NCBI GenBank assembly: GCA_002812745.2
Contig: NCSJ02000289.1
Coordinates: forward strand, 1 to 54,659
Direction: 5' to 3'
Length of the DNA: 54,659 nucleotides
Source of the DNA: Scytalidium lignicola
Taxonomy: Eukaryota; Ascomycota; Leotiomycetes
The notes beneath the pieces are model-generated. The model searched no databases. It was not told the origin of the DNA and saw only the letters and a list, made by a program, of their open reading frames with translations. Position 1 is the first letter of the stretch; each line of letters begins with the position of its first letter. A program made the position numbers and the translations under genes. This document shows positions 11,647-22,671 of the stretch, one piece after another.

Positions 11647-12170
11647 GAAAAAGGTATTGCTATATTAGATGGAGGTACACATATACACTTTGACGGGATG
11701 TGGTTAATATTATGGATGATTGTAAGATAGAAGGATAGCAGTCAAAAGGCTAGATGTTTTGTTCACAGGAGTTGTGTATAGGATTTGTGGAGTGACGGTG
11801 TATAAGGTTCTGGTGTTTGATTATACACCAGTCTAAATGACATCGTGCATTGGCATGGACGTACAGGAAATACTTTAGTTGAGTTTAATGGCTCAATTAT
11901 ATTCATGAATTGTTTTATAGAAGGGACTGCATCGTGCCGTGAATCGGCATTAGATGAAAATATATGCTTTTAATCATATTTGACTTATTTCTACCAACTG
12001 CTCTTTAAGATTTTCCTCATAGAACATACGAATATATAGACCTGCTTCCGTTTCTCATAGTATCCGCGAATACATTCCTGGATATCTTATTCATACGGCA
12101 ACCACTGAATCTCAAGTGGGTGTAAATTTGAGATATACTCCAGACGCCCCCCAAATGCTCATAAAACATA
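11647..12170. other. Intergenic, convergent 3' flanks of DUF2293 gene and VPS20
   Basis: AT-rich with no coding signal recognised. Confidence 0.6.
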
Positions 12171-12881
12171 CTATACCAACATGGCGACCCGCTGTTGGCC
12201 TTCTCGTTCTTTTCTTCGTTCTCTGGCCTCCGCCCTCTCTTTACTGGATAACGATGCATTTGGGACGTCTGGCAATGGTGTACCCAAGACTTCAGCTTCC
12301 AGAGCCTCAAGTTCATCCTCTACTTCGTCCTCATCTTGATTAGATATTCTTCCTCCAAGCATTTCGCTGACCTCCTGTATATGCGTTAGTGATTACAGCA
12401 TCGTGAGGGCAATCTAATACCAACCTGCTGATATGCAATGGCGTCGGCGGTCTCTCCCATCAACTTCTCCACATGCTCTATACCTCCCATTTCCCTGTTT
12501 ATCTCCTGTAACACATTCGTCCCCTGTTGAAGACCAAAAACAACATCCTTTTGTACCAATGCGAACTCCACACTACTTGTAAGCTTTTCAAGTTGTTCTA
12601 GCTGGGCGTCCGTCTTCGAAAGTAAAGATTCTTGATACTTCTTCCTCCTTAAAGCAAGTAACGCCTTCGCTTTATCACCTTTGGCTAGCATCTCCTTGGC
12701 AATTGCAGTCTCTCTGTCCGTCAGAACTGTTATGCGCCGCTGATATCGATGCAGTTTGTCGCGCTGATTCTTCATATCTAGGATAGCTCTACATATATAT
12801 TAGTAAACTCCCATGAACCCATTGACAATCAACCTACTTATCCTGCGCTGATATTTTGTGAGAGCTCTGCGAGTTCCCCAT
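12171..12881 (-). CDS. VPS20: ESCRT-III subunit Vps20 (CHMP6)
   Basis: Three exons, 12881-12838, 12788-12425 and 12374-12171, with introns of 49 and 50 nt (donors GTAGGT and GTTGGT), encode 203 residues. The protein starts MGNSQSS, placing Gly2 for N-myristoylation as in known Vps20. It continues AQDKAILDMKNQRDKLHRYQ and the basic helical hairpin of the Snf7 fold (ALLALRRKKYQESLL, SSVEFALVQKDVVFGL). The C-terminus holds EVSEMLGGRISNQDEDEVEDE and ends in a charged segment with LPDVP. Known role: on endosomes Vps20 links ESCRT-II to Snf7 polymerisation during multivesicular-body formation. The short first exon (44 nt) carries the myristoylation site. It shares a 243-bp divergent promoter with RIX7. 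Confidence 0.92.
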
Positions 12882-12965
12882 GTTTATTGTCAGCGAGCAG
12901 CATGTTGTTTCTTGACGTTGGGGACCAGTCCAGGAACCGATAGCGTCATGGTATGCTCGCGTGCG

Positions 12966-12980
12966 CGCTATCTGATAGCG
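12966..12980. promoter_or_regulatory. 15-nt palindrome in the VPS20/RIX7 divergent promoter
   Basis: CGCTATCTGATAGCG is a perfect inverted repeat about a single central base. A further half-site, GATAGCG, lies at 12939-12945. It sits between the two divergent start codons (12881 and 13125), where a dimeric regulator could act on both genes. The factor is unknown and function is an inference from symmetry and position. Confidence 0.45.
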
Positions 12981-13124
12981 ATGGCCTAGGCCTACTGTAT
13001 ACCGAGGGGCTGAAATTCGGGGAAACTTTTTATCGCAGGGGTCTTCTTTTTTATTTACTTCGAATTTTGCGACGACGTGGAGAACTAGTTTTGGACTTTG
13101 TTTGGACGCATCAAGCAGGACATT

Positions 13125-15503
13125 ATGGCATATAGAGGTGGGCGGCCAACTCTGAGCCAGGGTTTGGATAAGGAAGTCGGTGCTTCCAACGCTTGGAAAA
13201 TACTATAGTTACTGATTCTGCTGTTCTAGATATACCAAGTAGTCCGCAAGCTCGCAGATGAACAATCTCAACTCCTAGGTGGCGGGAGGCGTTTGACAGT
13301 ACCATTTGTGTACGATAACATCAAGAGTTCTAATTCGAGCTTAAAGCGGAGAAGTAAAAAACTATTAGAAGATGCAATTGACCGAGTCCTCTTGGTTATG
13401 AAAGAAGAACTCGAAGACTCGGATTCGTTAGAAGGAGATTTTGATGGTATAGAGGAACCCGTACCCCAGTTAAAGGTAGGATCATAGATATGTGTACAGT
13501 GACTCGTGCCTAATCTGTCGCAGGAGCATAACATTATGAACAAGAATATTACTCGTTTATGGGCGGCACCAAAGGCAACTATTGCTATGAATACTAAGGA
13601 AGTGACGCCAGAAGTCAGCGGTGCTAGTACCCCGACGCCTATTATGAATAACGAAATAGCATCACCAGCAAAGGTGGAGAGACAAGAAAATGGAGAGCCA
13701 CGCTTAAAACGCCGGAAAGGGGAAAAGGATGGCCGGAAAGAAGTGGACAGGTCACCTCCAACCGATATTTCTTTGGATAGCCTTGGGGGCGTAGAAACGG
13801 TTATCGAAGAACTCAACGAACTGGTGGCGATGCCGATGCTATATCCTGACACGTTTATCAGAACCGGCATTCAACCACCTCGAGGTGTTTTACTGCATGG
13901 CCCTCCTGGGTGTGGGAAGACTATGATCGCAAATGCATTTGCAGCAGAGATAGGAGTTTCTTTCATACCATTGTCAGCGCCTTCACTGGTAGCTGGTATG
14001 TCTGGTGAATCAGAGAAGAAAATTCGAGAAGTCTTCGACGAAGCCAAAAGACTGGCTCCATGTTTGGTTTTCATTGATGAGATTGACGTTATAATGGGTA
14101 AACGAGAAAGCGCCCAGAGGGAGATGGAGAAACGTATCGTTGCGCAAATGCTGACATGTATGGACGATATGGCATTAGAAAAAACAGGTGGAAAACCAGT
14201 TATTATTATCGCCGCGACAAACCGGCCAGATAGTCTCGATCCTGCCCTTCGTCGGGCAGGTCGATTCAACAAAGAGATTAATCTAGGTGTTCCAAACGAG
14301 AAGGCCCGTGAAAAAATTCTTCGGGCTCTTACCCAGAAATTATCACTTCCTGCGGACTTTGATTATCCGACTCTGGCAAAACTCACACCTGGTTTTGTGG
14401 GAGCGGATCTCAATGATGTTGTATCTGTTGCAGGAACAGAGGCGATGAAGCGAATGATGCAGGCATTGAAAGAGCGTACTGCAACAGAAATGGACCTTGA
14501 CGGCCCATCACCAGATGAAAATGAATCATCTCCACTTCGAATTCTACGGTCTCTAGTCGCCCATGCTGGGGGTCCATCCCCTGAAGGCGATTTCTCTATA
14601 ACTTACTCGGATTTTTTGACTGCCATTGCCAAAGTCCAACCTTCAGCGAAACGGGAAGGCTTCGCAACGATACCAGACACGACATGGGCACATATTGGCG
14701 CTCTTCACGAAGTACGTGACCAACTTGAGATGGCGATTGTAGAGCCTATAAAGCGGCCCGAGACTTTCGCACGTGTTGGTATTACAGCACCAACTGGTGT
14801 CCTCCTCTGGGGTCCTCCTGGTTGTGGTAAGACTCTCCTTGCTAAGGCTGTGGCCAACGAATCGAAAGCAAATTTTATCTCCATCAAAGGGCCTGAGTTA
14901 CTTAATAAATATGTCGGAGAATCAGAGCGCGCTGTCCGCCAGGTCTTTGAACGTGCTCGATCATCAATTCCTTGTATTCTCTTCTTCGACGAGTTGGATG
15001 CTTTAGTACCGAAAAGAGAAGATTCCTTATCAGAAGCTAGCAGCAAAGTGGTTAACACCTTGCTCACTGAGCTTGATGGGCTTAGCAACCGCGCAGGCAT
15101 ATATGTCGTTGCTGCCACAAATCGTCCGGATATGATCGACCCAGCAATGTTGCGACCAGGACGCTTAGGAACTTCTGTCTTCGTTGATTTGCCAAGTCCC
15201 GATGAGCGAGTAGAGATCCTCAAAGCACTCTACAAGAAAGCCCTACCGGCAGCCAGTCCAGAGGAGATTGAGGGTTTAGAACCGGTGGCCAGGGACGAGA
15301 GATGTACAGGCTATAGCGGGGCAGATTTAGGAAATCTGCATCAAGCTGCCGCAGTGGCAGCGTTGAAGAGAGAGATGACTTCTGGACCAGAATTAGAGCC
15401 ACTTAAGATACAGGCCAGTGATTGGCAGGTGGCACTTAGCAAGGTAAAGGCTAGTGTCAAAGATGCGGGCAAGTATCGACGGTTGAAAGAGAGGGGGATG
15501 TAA
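13125..15503 (+). CDS. RIX7: AAA ATPase Rix7 (NVL-like), 60S ribosome biogenesis
   Basis: Three exons, 13125-13175, 13230-13475 and 13524-15503, with introns of 54 and 48 nt (first donor GTCGGT), give 758 residues. Two AAA modules are clear. D1 has Walker A GPPGCGKT at residues 225-232 and Walker B LVFIDEID; D2 has Walker A at 529-536 and Walker B ILFFDELD. Both carry the AATNRPD sensor segment. The N-terminal region holds a winged-helix-like stretch (IYQVVRKLADEQSQ) and a basic patch (RLKRRKGEKDGRK) suited to nuclear targeting. Known role: Rix7/NVL is a hexameric ATPase that strips assembly factors from pre-60S particles in the nucleolus or nucleoplasm. Two modules with an NVL-type N-terminus favour this over Cdc48 or Afg2, though those are close relatives. 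Confidence 0.88.
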
Positions 15504-15920
15504 CTAGGTCCTAGAATATTCCGGGAAGTCAAGGTCTCTGAAGTGCGATAGTACGTAGTACGTACATCATTGGCCACAATTTAATGATACCAGATCCATG
15601 TACTAGTTTCTAAGCCATGATAAATGAATGAATACTCAGAAACTTAGACATTATAGAAGCAGTAAAGCTATAAATCATGAGCTATATTGAAGGATTTATA
15701 GTCTCTTGCTAATCTAGCGACGGAATATGTCCTAGATAACCGCTATTTGCTTGCATATCAGATGCCCTATAGGCATATTCTGTTTGACTTACTCCCTCTN
15801 CCCCCACTTATTACTAGGTGCATTTCACAATATTCTGCCCTGTAATAAGCCGCTTCCCCATATTCTGCCGAGAGTTCCATGTCAGAACCTCATAAGGCTA
15901 TTTGGACCGCTTTGTGAAGC
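15504..15920. other. Intergenic, convergent 3' flanks of RIX7 and LSM1
   Basis: No gene is recognised. There is an N at 15800 within a C-rich patch. Confidence 0.6.
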
Positions 15921-16762
15921 TTATCCTAAGAGAGCCTCGCCCATATTCTCTCCTTCAAATCCCAACTCTGCCAATATCTTCAGTTTTGCCTTGTCTCGCC
16001 TCGCATCTTTGATCTTTTTCTCCTTGATTAACCTCTCCACAACCTCCACCTCGGCCTTTTCATACCCTACCGGAGGATCATCGTCCTTATCTAGATCAAT
16101 TTCTCCTAATAACAACACATTCTCGCCACGAACAAGGAATATGCCGTGAGGAATGTCGGCATATAATCCTGGTGAGTTGCCAGTTGGGGCAAAGAATTTT
16201 CGTTCTACTGTAGATTGAAGGACGATATTTGCTATTAGAAGACTTAGTAAATAGAGATATTTGCGNTTTTACTCTTTCTTTCTTTTTTAATATTAAGTTT
16301 TCAAGGAAAGGGAGCAAGAGAGAGGAGAAACCCTTATTTTGAAAAAGAAAGAAGAGCNAAAAAAGACATACCGAACTGGTCCCAGCTTCGGAGGACTCCA
16401 ATAAGTTTTCGTCCGTCGCGTAGAGATACCATAAGTTTTTCTGGATAGAAATAAGAGACATCAGCCATTTAGTCCTTGCCCACAGCCAATACATCCAAGC
16501 TCCACTAATTTCTACCGGCCCATTTGCATTCTCACGGAAGTTCCTTCCAGGGATTGCAACTGTGGCCCCAGACGAAAAGAGTGTGGCATGGGTGTCCCAA
16601 GGCGCAGAAAATCTTACTATCAGTCATATCCAGTAACTGCGCAGCAGTTGTGAACATCTGTGGCGGTAATTGCTGAGGTGGTCCAGCAGGCACGCCAGGT
16701 CCCAATGGTGGTATGGAAGGTCCTCCTGGTGGAGCTCCCTCATTGAGGCTCAAGTTCTCCAT
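15921..16762 (-). CDS. LSM1: U6 snRNA-associated Sm-like protein Lsm1
   Basis: Three exons, 16762-16618, 16440-16372 and 16231-15921, with relatively long introns of 177 and 140 nt, give 174 residues. A proline-rich N-terminus precedes the Sm1 motif (KKLMVSLRDGRKLIGVLRSWDQF, encoded mostly by the 69-nt middle exon). The Sm2 motif follows (IFLVRGENVLLLGEID), then a charged C-terminal helix (VERLIKEKKIKDARRDKAKLK). This C-terminal extension is typical of Lsm1 rather than other Lsm proteins. Known role: Lsm1 defines the cytoplasmic Lsm1-7/Pat1 ring that binds oligoadenylated mRNA 3' ends and promotes decapping in P-bodies. Intron 2 contains two Ns (16266, 16358) next to homopolymers; they do not touch coding sequence. 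Confidence 0.92.
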
Positions 16763-17841
16763 CTTTTTTTTAAAAACAAAGAGCCTTGCTGCGGAATATA
16801 AGACGTGTTATCGGATTGGACCTGTACAGCTCCAATCCATTACGCAGCTTTGGCTAAAGCTGGACGGAAGAGACCCAAACTATGATTGTTTGATTTTCAA
16901 GCGCGCAAAAACGATTAGATACGATATTGCCCCAACGCTTGGGATCGATCGTGGCGAGGCTGCTGCAAAGGTTTCGGGTAATTCACTGTATGACGCCACA
17001 CGGTTTATTATAGACACTCCCTTCTTTCCCTTTTGGGAAGCGGGAAGGCATTCCGATACGAGTCTCTTAAAAGTAATTACCTCTCCGCCTTTTTTTCTTT
17101 CTTATTACCAAAGATCGTTTCCAATTGATCAGTGGAGGAGNAAAAAGTTCTATCTGATCATATATCTAAAATGGTACATATACACAGACCTACACAAGGT
17201 AATAGTTCTGTTGGTTTTTTCTATCCAGTATTTAGAGCAAAATAACGCCATTATTTTCCTTGGGCGTGCAAAAGAATAGCTCTTTGAGGCATATTGCTCT
17301 TGCCCCACCCGGCCCTAACTGGAATACCCAATCTTTTTATCCCCGATTTATTCTAGATTTGAGAAGAAGAAATTTCCAAACAGCCCGNAAAAACGCCGCC
17401 GCAGATGCAAAGAATGACTAGAAAATGAAGGTTTGCATGTATGTTTTGCCATGGGGTGAGTTTTGATAGGCGCTTCTGGGAAACAGATGCAGGTCGACGT
17501 GGCTGTCCGCNTTTTTTTTTCTGAAATCAATCAAAGGAGGCCAAATACATTCAAGAACACTGCATTAGATCCGACTTATTGCCATCTAGCGCAGGAAAAA
17601 AAGAGGAACTCATTTTGAGAAAGAAAGAGCAAAGCACGCCTGCGAACCTGTGCCTCCTGTTGGATCAGACCCCCCATTGAAGACCTAGTTGATCCTTGTA
17701 TCTTTCTATTGCTGTGTATGGTCGAACCCGGTATCCCTCAATCCCGAATCATCAGCCAGTTTATGCAGTCCTGGATCGTTGGTATTCGAATCGAGGCCAT
17801 GCTTGGCGCTGTATGACAGGAGAAACACCGGGCCCGCATTG
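16763..17841. other. Intergenic between LSM1 start and DIPP 3' end
   Basis: About 1.1 kb upstream of LSM1 and downstream of the Nudix gene. It has Ns at 17142, 17388 and 17511 beside homopolymers. An open frame at 16713-17279 overlaps LSM1 exon 1 antisense and looks spurious. Confidence 0.55.
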
Positions 17842-18445
17842 CTACCGCTGAATCGTGCAGCGCTCGAGAGCTTCTACTAATTCGGGTCGAGCTGCCAGAG
17901 CTTTCTTTGCCTCACTGTATGTTGCCCACTGACGATTCCGCTTGTGTTTTTCCGGCCATTCCGCCTCTTCTCGGGTCACGGTCACCTGGTAGAACTGGTA
18001 GAGCGCCTTCGGAGCATCTTTCGAGATCTGCTTTGGCGTTCGAGTTTCGGTGATCTGACCGAGATCATAGTCGACATTGCAGACAATGCCAGCCTCCTCC
18101 CAAGCTTCCCGCTGCGCCGCCTCTGTACAGGTCTCGTCCGATTCCCAACCGCCCTTGGGAAGTACCCATCCAGACCGATGCGTAGACTGAATGAGCAGGA
18201 CATGTGTTTTTGCCTCGTTCAGAGGGACCACGCCTGCAACAAGCCGCTCTCCAGCTTCTCCGTAGCCTGAAAAGAAGAAATGACGTGAGCACAAGCCAAG
18301 GTAGAGTAGGCAGGAAGCTTGAAAGAAAGGGTGCTTATATATAACAAAGACACCATAAAAATCACTGGAACAGCAACAACGTAATTGAGCACTTACGTTG
18401 CTTCGTCCTGCCCGTACGGGACTCCATTGAGCGACTAGCCGCCAT
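17842..18445 (-). CDS. Diphosphoinositol polyphosphate phosphohydrolase (Nudix; Aps1/Ddp1-like)
   Basis: Two exons, 18445-18397 and 18266-17842, joined across a 130-nt intron (donor GTAAGT, acceptor CAG), encode 157 residues. The catalytic Nudix box occupies residues 55-77 and fits G-x5-E-x7-REUxEExGU, with the metal-binding REAWEEAG core. HRSGWVLPKGGWE and the compact single-domain length are typical of the DIPP subfamily, which removes the beta-phosphate from inositol pyrophosphates and also cleaves diadenosine polyphosphates. The exon 1 start (MAASRSMESRTGRTKQ) precedes RYGEAGERLVAGVVPL. No targeting signal is seen, so it is probably cytosolic. Substrate preference between inositol pyrophosphates and dinucleotides cannot be decided from the sequence. 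Confidence 0.87.
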
Positions 18446-20594
18446 AATGAAGGCGGTGCTTCACCGTCTATAGGTGCGTTGTGCGCAGGAATCTGCGTTC
18501 AATTCAATCGAGGGAAAAAAAAGTCCCCAGACACTTTTCTGGTCGCAGTTCGGCAGAAAAGGGAACCCTGGATCGCTTCTTGTTTAAGTCAAAGCTTAGA
18601 CAACCCCATTGCCAGCTCGAGATTTGGGAAGAACGAGTCGACGCGTCACGAATACGTAATTTTTCAAGGGATGTTTAAAAAGGAAGAGGCAAAGATGCAA
18701 AGATGCACAACGCAGCTAGGCGTTCTGCTTGAACAGGCAGATGCGGAAGAGAAAAGGGAGTGGGCAGGTCTCTGGCTGCGCGGGAAGGCGAAATTTTGGT
18801 ATAGCGGGGCGAAGGTCTCTGTTAGCAGTCCGACAAGTAACTTGGTGGACCGCGAGCTGGACCAGACACCGGAGACGTTTGTCAACCTTGGACGAGCTCT
18901 GGTGCGTGTCTCGTGCTCCCTGGGGGTGGCATGAAGGCTTTAAGTATTTTTTTCTTTCTGCTGTTGACGGGCAAATACGTAAATAGACCAAAAGCTAGCC
19001 TAGTGATTGAAAGCCCTCTACTCTTTTTTTACNTTTTTTTTGGTTTTGAGCCCCCCCTAACCCCGCTACTACTGGAGTTTGGCTTGAGCCATGAGGCCCT
19101 TACTTGCTGCCACTACTACTGGTACTTCCACTCACCATTCTCTCGGTGCTTACTGACCTCACCACCCACCCACTACGACTCCAACACCCAGGAGGTTTTC
19201 GGAGGCAGAGCGGACGAATGGCGCATGGACTGGATTGGTCCCCTGCTGCAACTGACTGCGAAGCTAGAGCAGCTGTTGGCACGCTCTGGAACGTACAGTG
19301 GGGGTTGGTGGGTAGTAGTGATGGCCAGCGATGTGTTTTGCTACAAGCAACCCAGGGCAGACCACACCAGCATAGACACCGTACAGTACAAAGCACGCAG
19401 CACACAGCGCATATACAGGTACATAGGGGGAAATCTGATCTCGTCAGGAAGTTAACTTCAACCCGCACCCCGCGCTCTTCGATCATCAGCGTAAGATTTC
19501 TGCCCAGCAGCCGGTCCTGCATCTGGTCATACTCCACGACAAAACAACGCTTCTGATCTTCCGGCAGCACCTCACAATAATCCAGTCAGTGGTCTGCCCG
19601 AGTCCATCACACACACACCGTGCTTTTCTCCACGGGAAGTCGATCACCATCGGCGTGGCTTCCCCCAGGCTACCGGCTCGTGCCTTGCGGTCATTGCGTT
19701 TTGGCTCTGGGTCTTGCGAAGCCGATTACAAGACCATTCCACACGCGGTCTCTCGAGCAGCAGCAGACTCCCAAGTTACCATCACAGTCACAGTTACAGT
19801 TACGGCCATCTCAGCGGTCTGGGCCGAGCTTCACCGTCTCCAGTCTCCATTGTTCTCGGACCAAACTCGCAGAAACAGCAGCTTGAGCTCGAGCGTTTGA
19901 GGCAAACACTTGTGCCGGATCCGGATCCCCGCCATCCAAAATTAGGCGCTGGGTTGCTCCGTCTGGAACGCAGCAGGCTAAGCTCTCCTGATCGGAACGG
20001 GTGATATTACAATAGTGTAGTACAGGATTGTGAGCGCGCAGAGTGGAAGAGAGTCGCCGGGCCCAAGCTACTGTGCTGTGTCCTGTCCCCAATACTGGAC
20101 GGTACTGGACGGTTAGGACCCAAAGGAGGAGGGCCAGTCGGTTGCTGGGCGCGCAAGCCTGACGTGCAGCGCTGTTCTGCAGCAGCCATCGTGCAGCAAA
20201 CCAGCCCCCGGGACCACCACGCTTTCTGCGGTCGCCCTCAATGCAGACCCCTGGCGCGGCGCCGTCTCTGCTGTCGCCCATTGGTGAGTGCCTGCGCAAA
20301 CCCTAAATCCCGCCCTTCCTCTTCCCTATTGTCGGTTTCCAATGATTCGAGCCCGTGGTGGAATGGCAGGTCGACGTTCGTTGCGGCGTCGCGATCACAT
20401 TCAATCCCCCATCTGCTGCCTCCTCTGCTTTCACTTATTCTCTCCTTTTGGTTTTTGTCTTGGATTTTTGCAAAAATAATGCTAGCACGGCGCAAAGAGA
20501 ACAACTGGTGGCCACCCCACTCTCACGGCACACTGATGCTCTCTTCTATGCCCGAAGCCTTTTTTTGCTCCCGATCCTCATCCTCACTGAGGTC
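18446..20594. other. Divergent intergenic region between Nudix gene and ATE1
   Basis: About 2.1 kb, more GC-rich than its surroundings toward 19-20.5 kb. Many short open frames lie on both strands, none with recognisable family features. A direct repeat of TACTGGACGG lies at about 20094-20115. There is an N at 19033. The right half probably contains the ATE1 promoter and leader. Confidence 0.5.
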
Positions 20595-22424
20595 ATGGCA
20601 TCGGTGCTGGTGACCCCGCGCAGAGCAGACTCATCATCAATCACCCTGCCTGCTCGTGGACAACACTCCACAACCCTCTCTTGACTCACAAATATGACTA
20701 GGGGGTTTGACCAGCAAGCTGACTTAATCTCGTGCAGGCTACAGAAATAACAGCTGCGGCTATTGTCACAATAAATCGGGAAGTCAGTCACAAAAACGTA
20801 AAATGTCTTCTGATTTTGTCATTTTGATTTAATATCCCTTTGCTTTTCCTTTTTCCTCATTGGGTGACGGCCATCCCGGCTGGGCTGCCTATTATTGCCT
20901 CGCCCGCGTCCCCCAAACGCCTGTTACCTGCAAGGCTGAAGCTCAGCCGACCCTCCAGCCTTGCATCGTAACCAAGCATGGTCGTGGCGCTGACTTAAAT
21001 TAATCATTTTTATTCTTTGATGACGCATCTATTACTCCGTAACTTATTTCCTTCAGGTATTTACGTATTGTCGTTCTTTTAGGTTTTTCATACTATGCAA
21101 CCACTACTCGACTGTCTCCGCAATTCTACGAGGGCCTCGTCAACCGTGGTTGGAGACGTTCAGGCACCTTGGTCTACAAGCCTGATCAACGCGCATCGTG
21201 TTGTCCGCAGTACACCATCCGTCTGGATTCCCATGCATTGCACATCTCAAAGGATCAGCGCCAAGCCGTCAATCGGTTTAACAGGCACGTCCTGGGAGAT
21301 GACTACATCAAAGAAGCTGCAAAACTCTACCCAAAGTCACGCGACCAGGCCAAGGAACGTAACACAGGGTTCGATCTTCTAGAACGAATCCACGAGAGCG
21401 AAAAAGCAAATATCAAGACGCCACCCGAGCCATCCCACGCCTTCGTTGTAACGCTGGAGCCAGACAGTTACACCGATGAGAAATACGTTGTCTTTGAAAA
21501 TTATCAGCGGATTGTCCACAAGGAACCCCCTGGCAAAATCTCAAAAGGCGGCTTCAAGAACTTCCTCTGCTCTTCCCCACTCCCGCGGAGCCAAGTCGTA
21601 ATTGACGGCAAGGAACGACGATTGGGCTCATATCACCAATGCTACCGGCTAGACGGGAAGCTCGTCGCCGTGGGAGTTCTGGACCTCCTGCCAAACTGTG
21701 TCAGTGCCGTATATTTTATGTATCATGAATCCATCCACCAATTTCAACCAGGGAAATTAGGTGCTCTGAGAGAGATTGCTCTAGCCAAAGAAGATGGTTA
21801 CCGCTGGTGGTATGCGGGATTCTATATCCATAGCTGCGTGAAGATGCGCTATAAAGGTGACTATAATCCACAGTACATCTTAGACCCAGAATCGTATGAT
21901 TGGGATCTTCTGGATAGTGAAGTTAAAAATAAACTGGACAAAAGCAAGTTCTTAAGCTTGTCAGCTGAGCGAGATGGTAAAAATACAGAAAATGCCACGG
22001 AGGAGGAGAACAAGACTTCGGAGGGGCCGTCCAAGGATTCAAATGAACCCGTGGATAGCATGGATGAAGACGAGAGGTGCGGAGTTCTCTCCTGTTGCAC
22101 TTGAGATAAAACTATTATGCTAAATTACACGTGCACAGTGGCTTAGATTCCAATTCCGATTCCGATGAGCCTCCAGTCTCGGACCCAGAACGTGCCCTCT
22201 TCTTGCGCTCCATGCCAGGAATTCTCAACAAGGAACAATTACTAAGTCAGATCGACCTTGACCACATCAAGATTCGAGTACGGAAGTATGAAGCTGAGAC
22301 GTCTGACCTGGTTAGCTGGTATGAAGACGATATAGAAAACGCAAATTCAATCAAAGGTATCATTGCAGAATTAGCTGCTGCTGTTGGACCAGAACTTGCG
22401 CAGGAGATGTGCGTTTATTTTTGA
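20595..22424 (+). CDS. ATE1: Arginyl-tRNA--protein transferase Ate1
   Basis: Proposed exons: 20595-20655, 20738-20797, 21083-22076 and 22139-22424, giving 466 residues. The N-terminal domain contains the paired cysteines CGYC (Cys27, Cys30) and CC (Cys80, Cys81), the metal or iron-sulfur-binding set of Ate1. SYYATTTRLSPQFYEGLVNRGWRRSGTLVY then follows, and the catalytic C-terminal half includes YHQCYRLDGKLVAVGVLDLLP and SVYFMYHES-like sequence (AVYFMYHESI). Known role: Ate1 transfers arginine from Arg-tRNA to N-terminal Asp, Glu or oxidised Cys, marking proteins for the Arg/N-degron pathway. The first two introns are uncertain: the first donor is weak (GTGGAC), and the second is GTAAAA with a 285-nt intron. 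The frame is nevertheless kept throughout. The last donor is GTGCGG. Confidence 0.82.
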
Positions 22425-22439
22425 TCACATCTCATTTTC

Positions 22440-22541
22440 AGATTATATGTCTACATAGACGGCTGAGAGAAGCAGATTATATGTCTACATAAACGGCTGA
22501 GAGAAGCAGATTCATCCTGACATAGATATTACGGCTGAGGT
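22440..22541. repeat. 34-bp tandem repeat downstream of ATE1
   Basis: Two nearly identical 34-bp units, 22440-22473 and 22474-22507, differ at one base. A third, diverged copy covers 22508-22541 and keeps the ACGGCTGAG end. The array lies just after the ATE1 stop and before the SDR 3' end, presumably in 3' UTR sequence. Confidence 0.8.
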
Positions 22542-22671
22542 AACTAAATTTATTCTGGTTGGATTAATCCTAGATTGTATATGGTACCTATTTACCTCTT
22601 ATCTTTTAAATGCAGATATACAGAATCGTCAAACAACTCTAAAAAGGGGACAGCTGACAATTCCAAAATGG

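Noticed and set aside
13268..15223. Long minus-strand frames (13268-13870, 13871-14272, 14705-15223) inside RIX7
   Set aside because: They are antisense shadows of strongly conserved AAA ATPase coding sequence and show no family features of their own.
16713..17279. 188-codon plus-strand frame upstream of LSM1
   Set aside because: It overlaps LSM1 exon 1 antisense, contains an N and has no protein-like features.
18479..20791. Many overlapping frames of 60-180 codons on both strands
   Set aside because: They overlap one another in all frames, lack recognisable domains and lie in the GC-richer ATE1 upstream region where stops are rarer.
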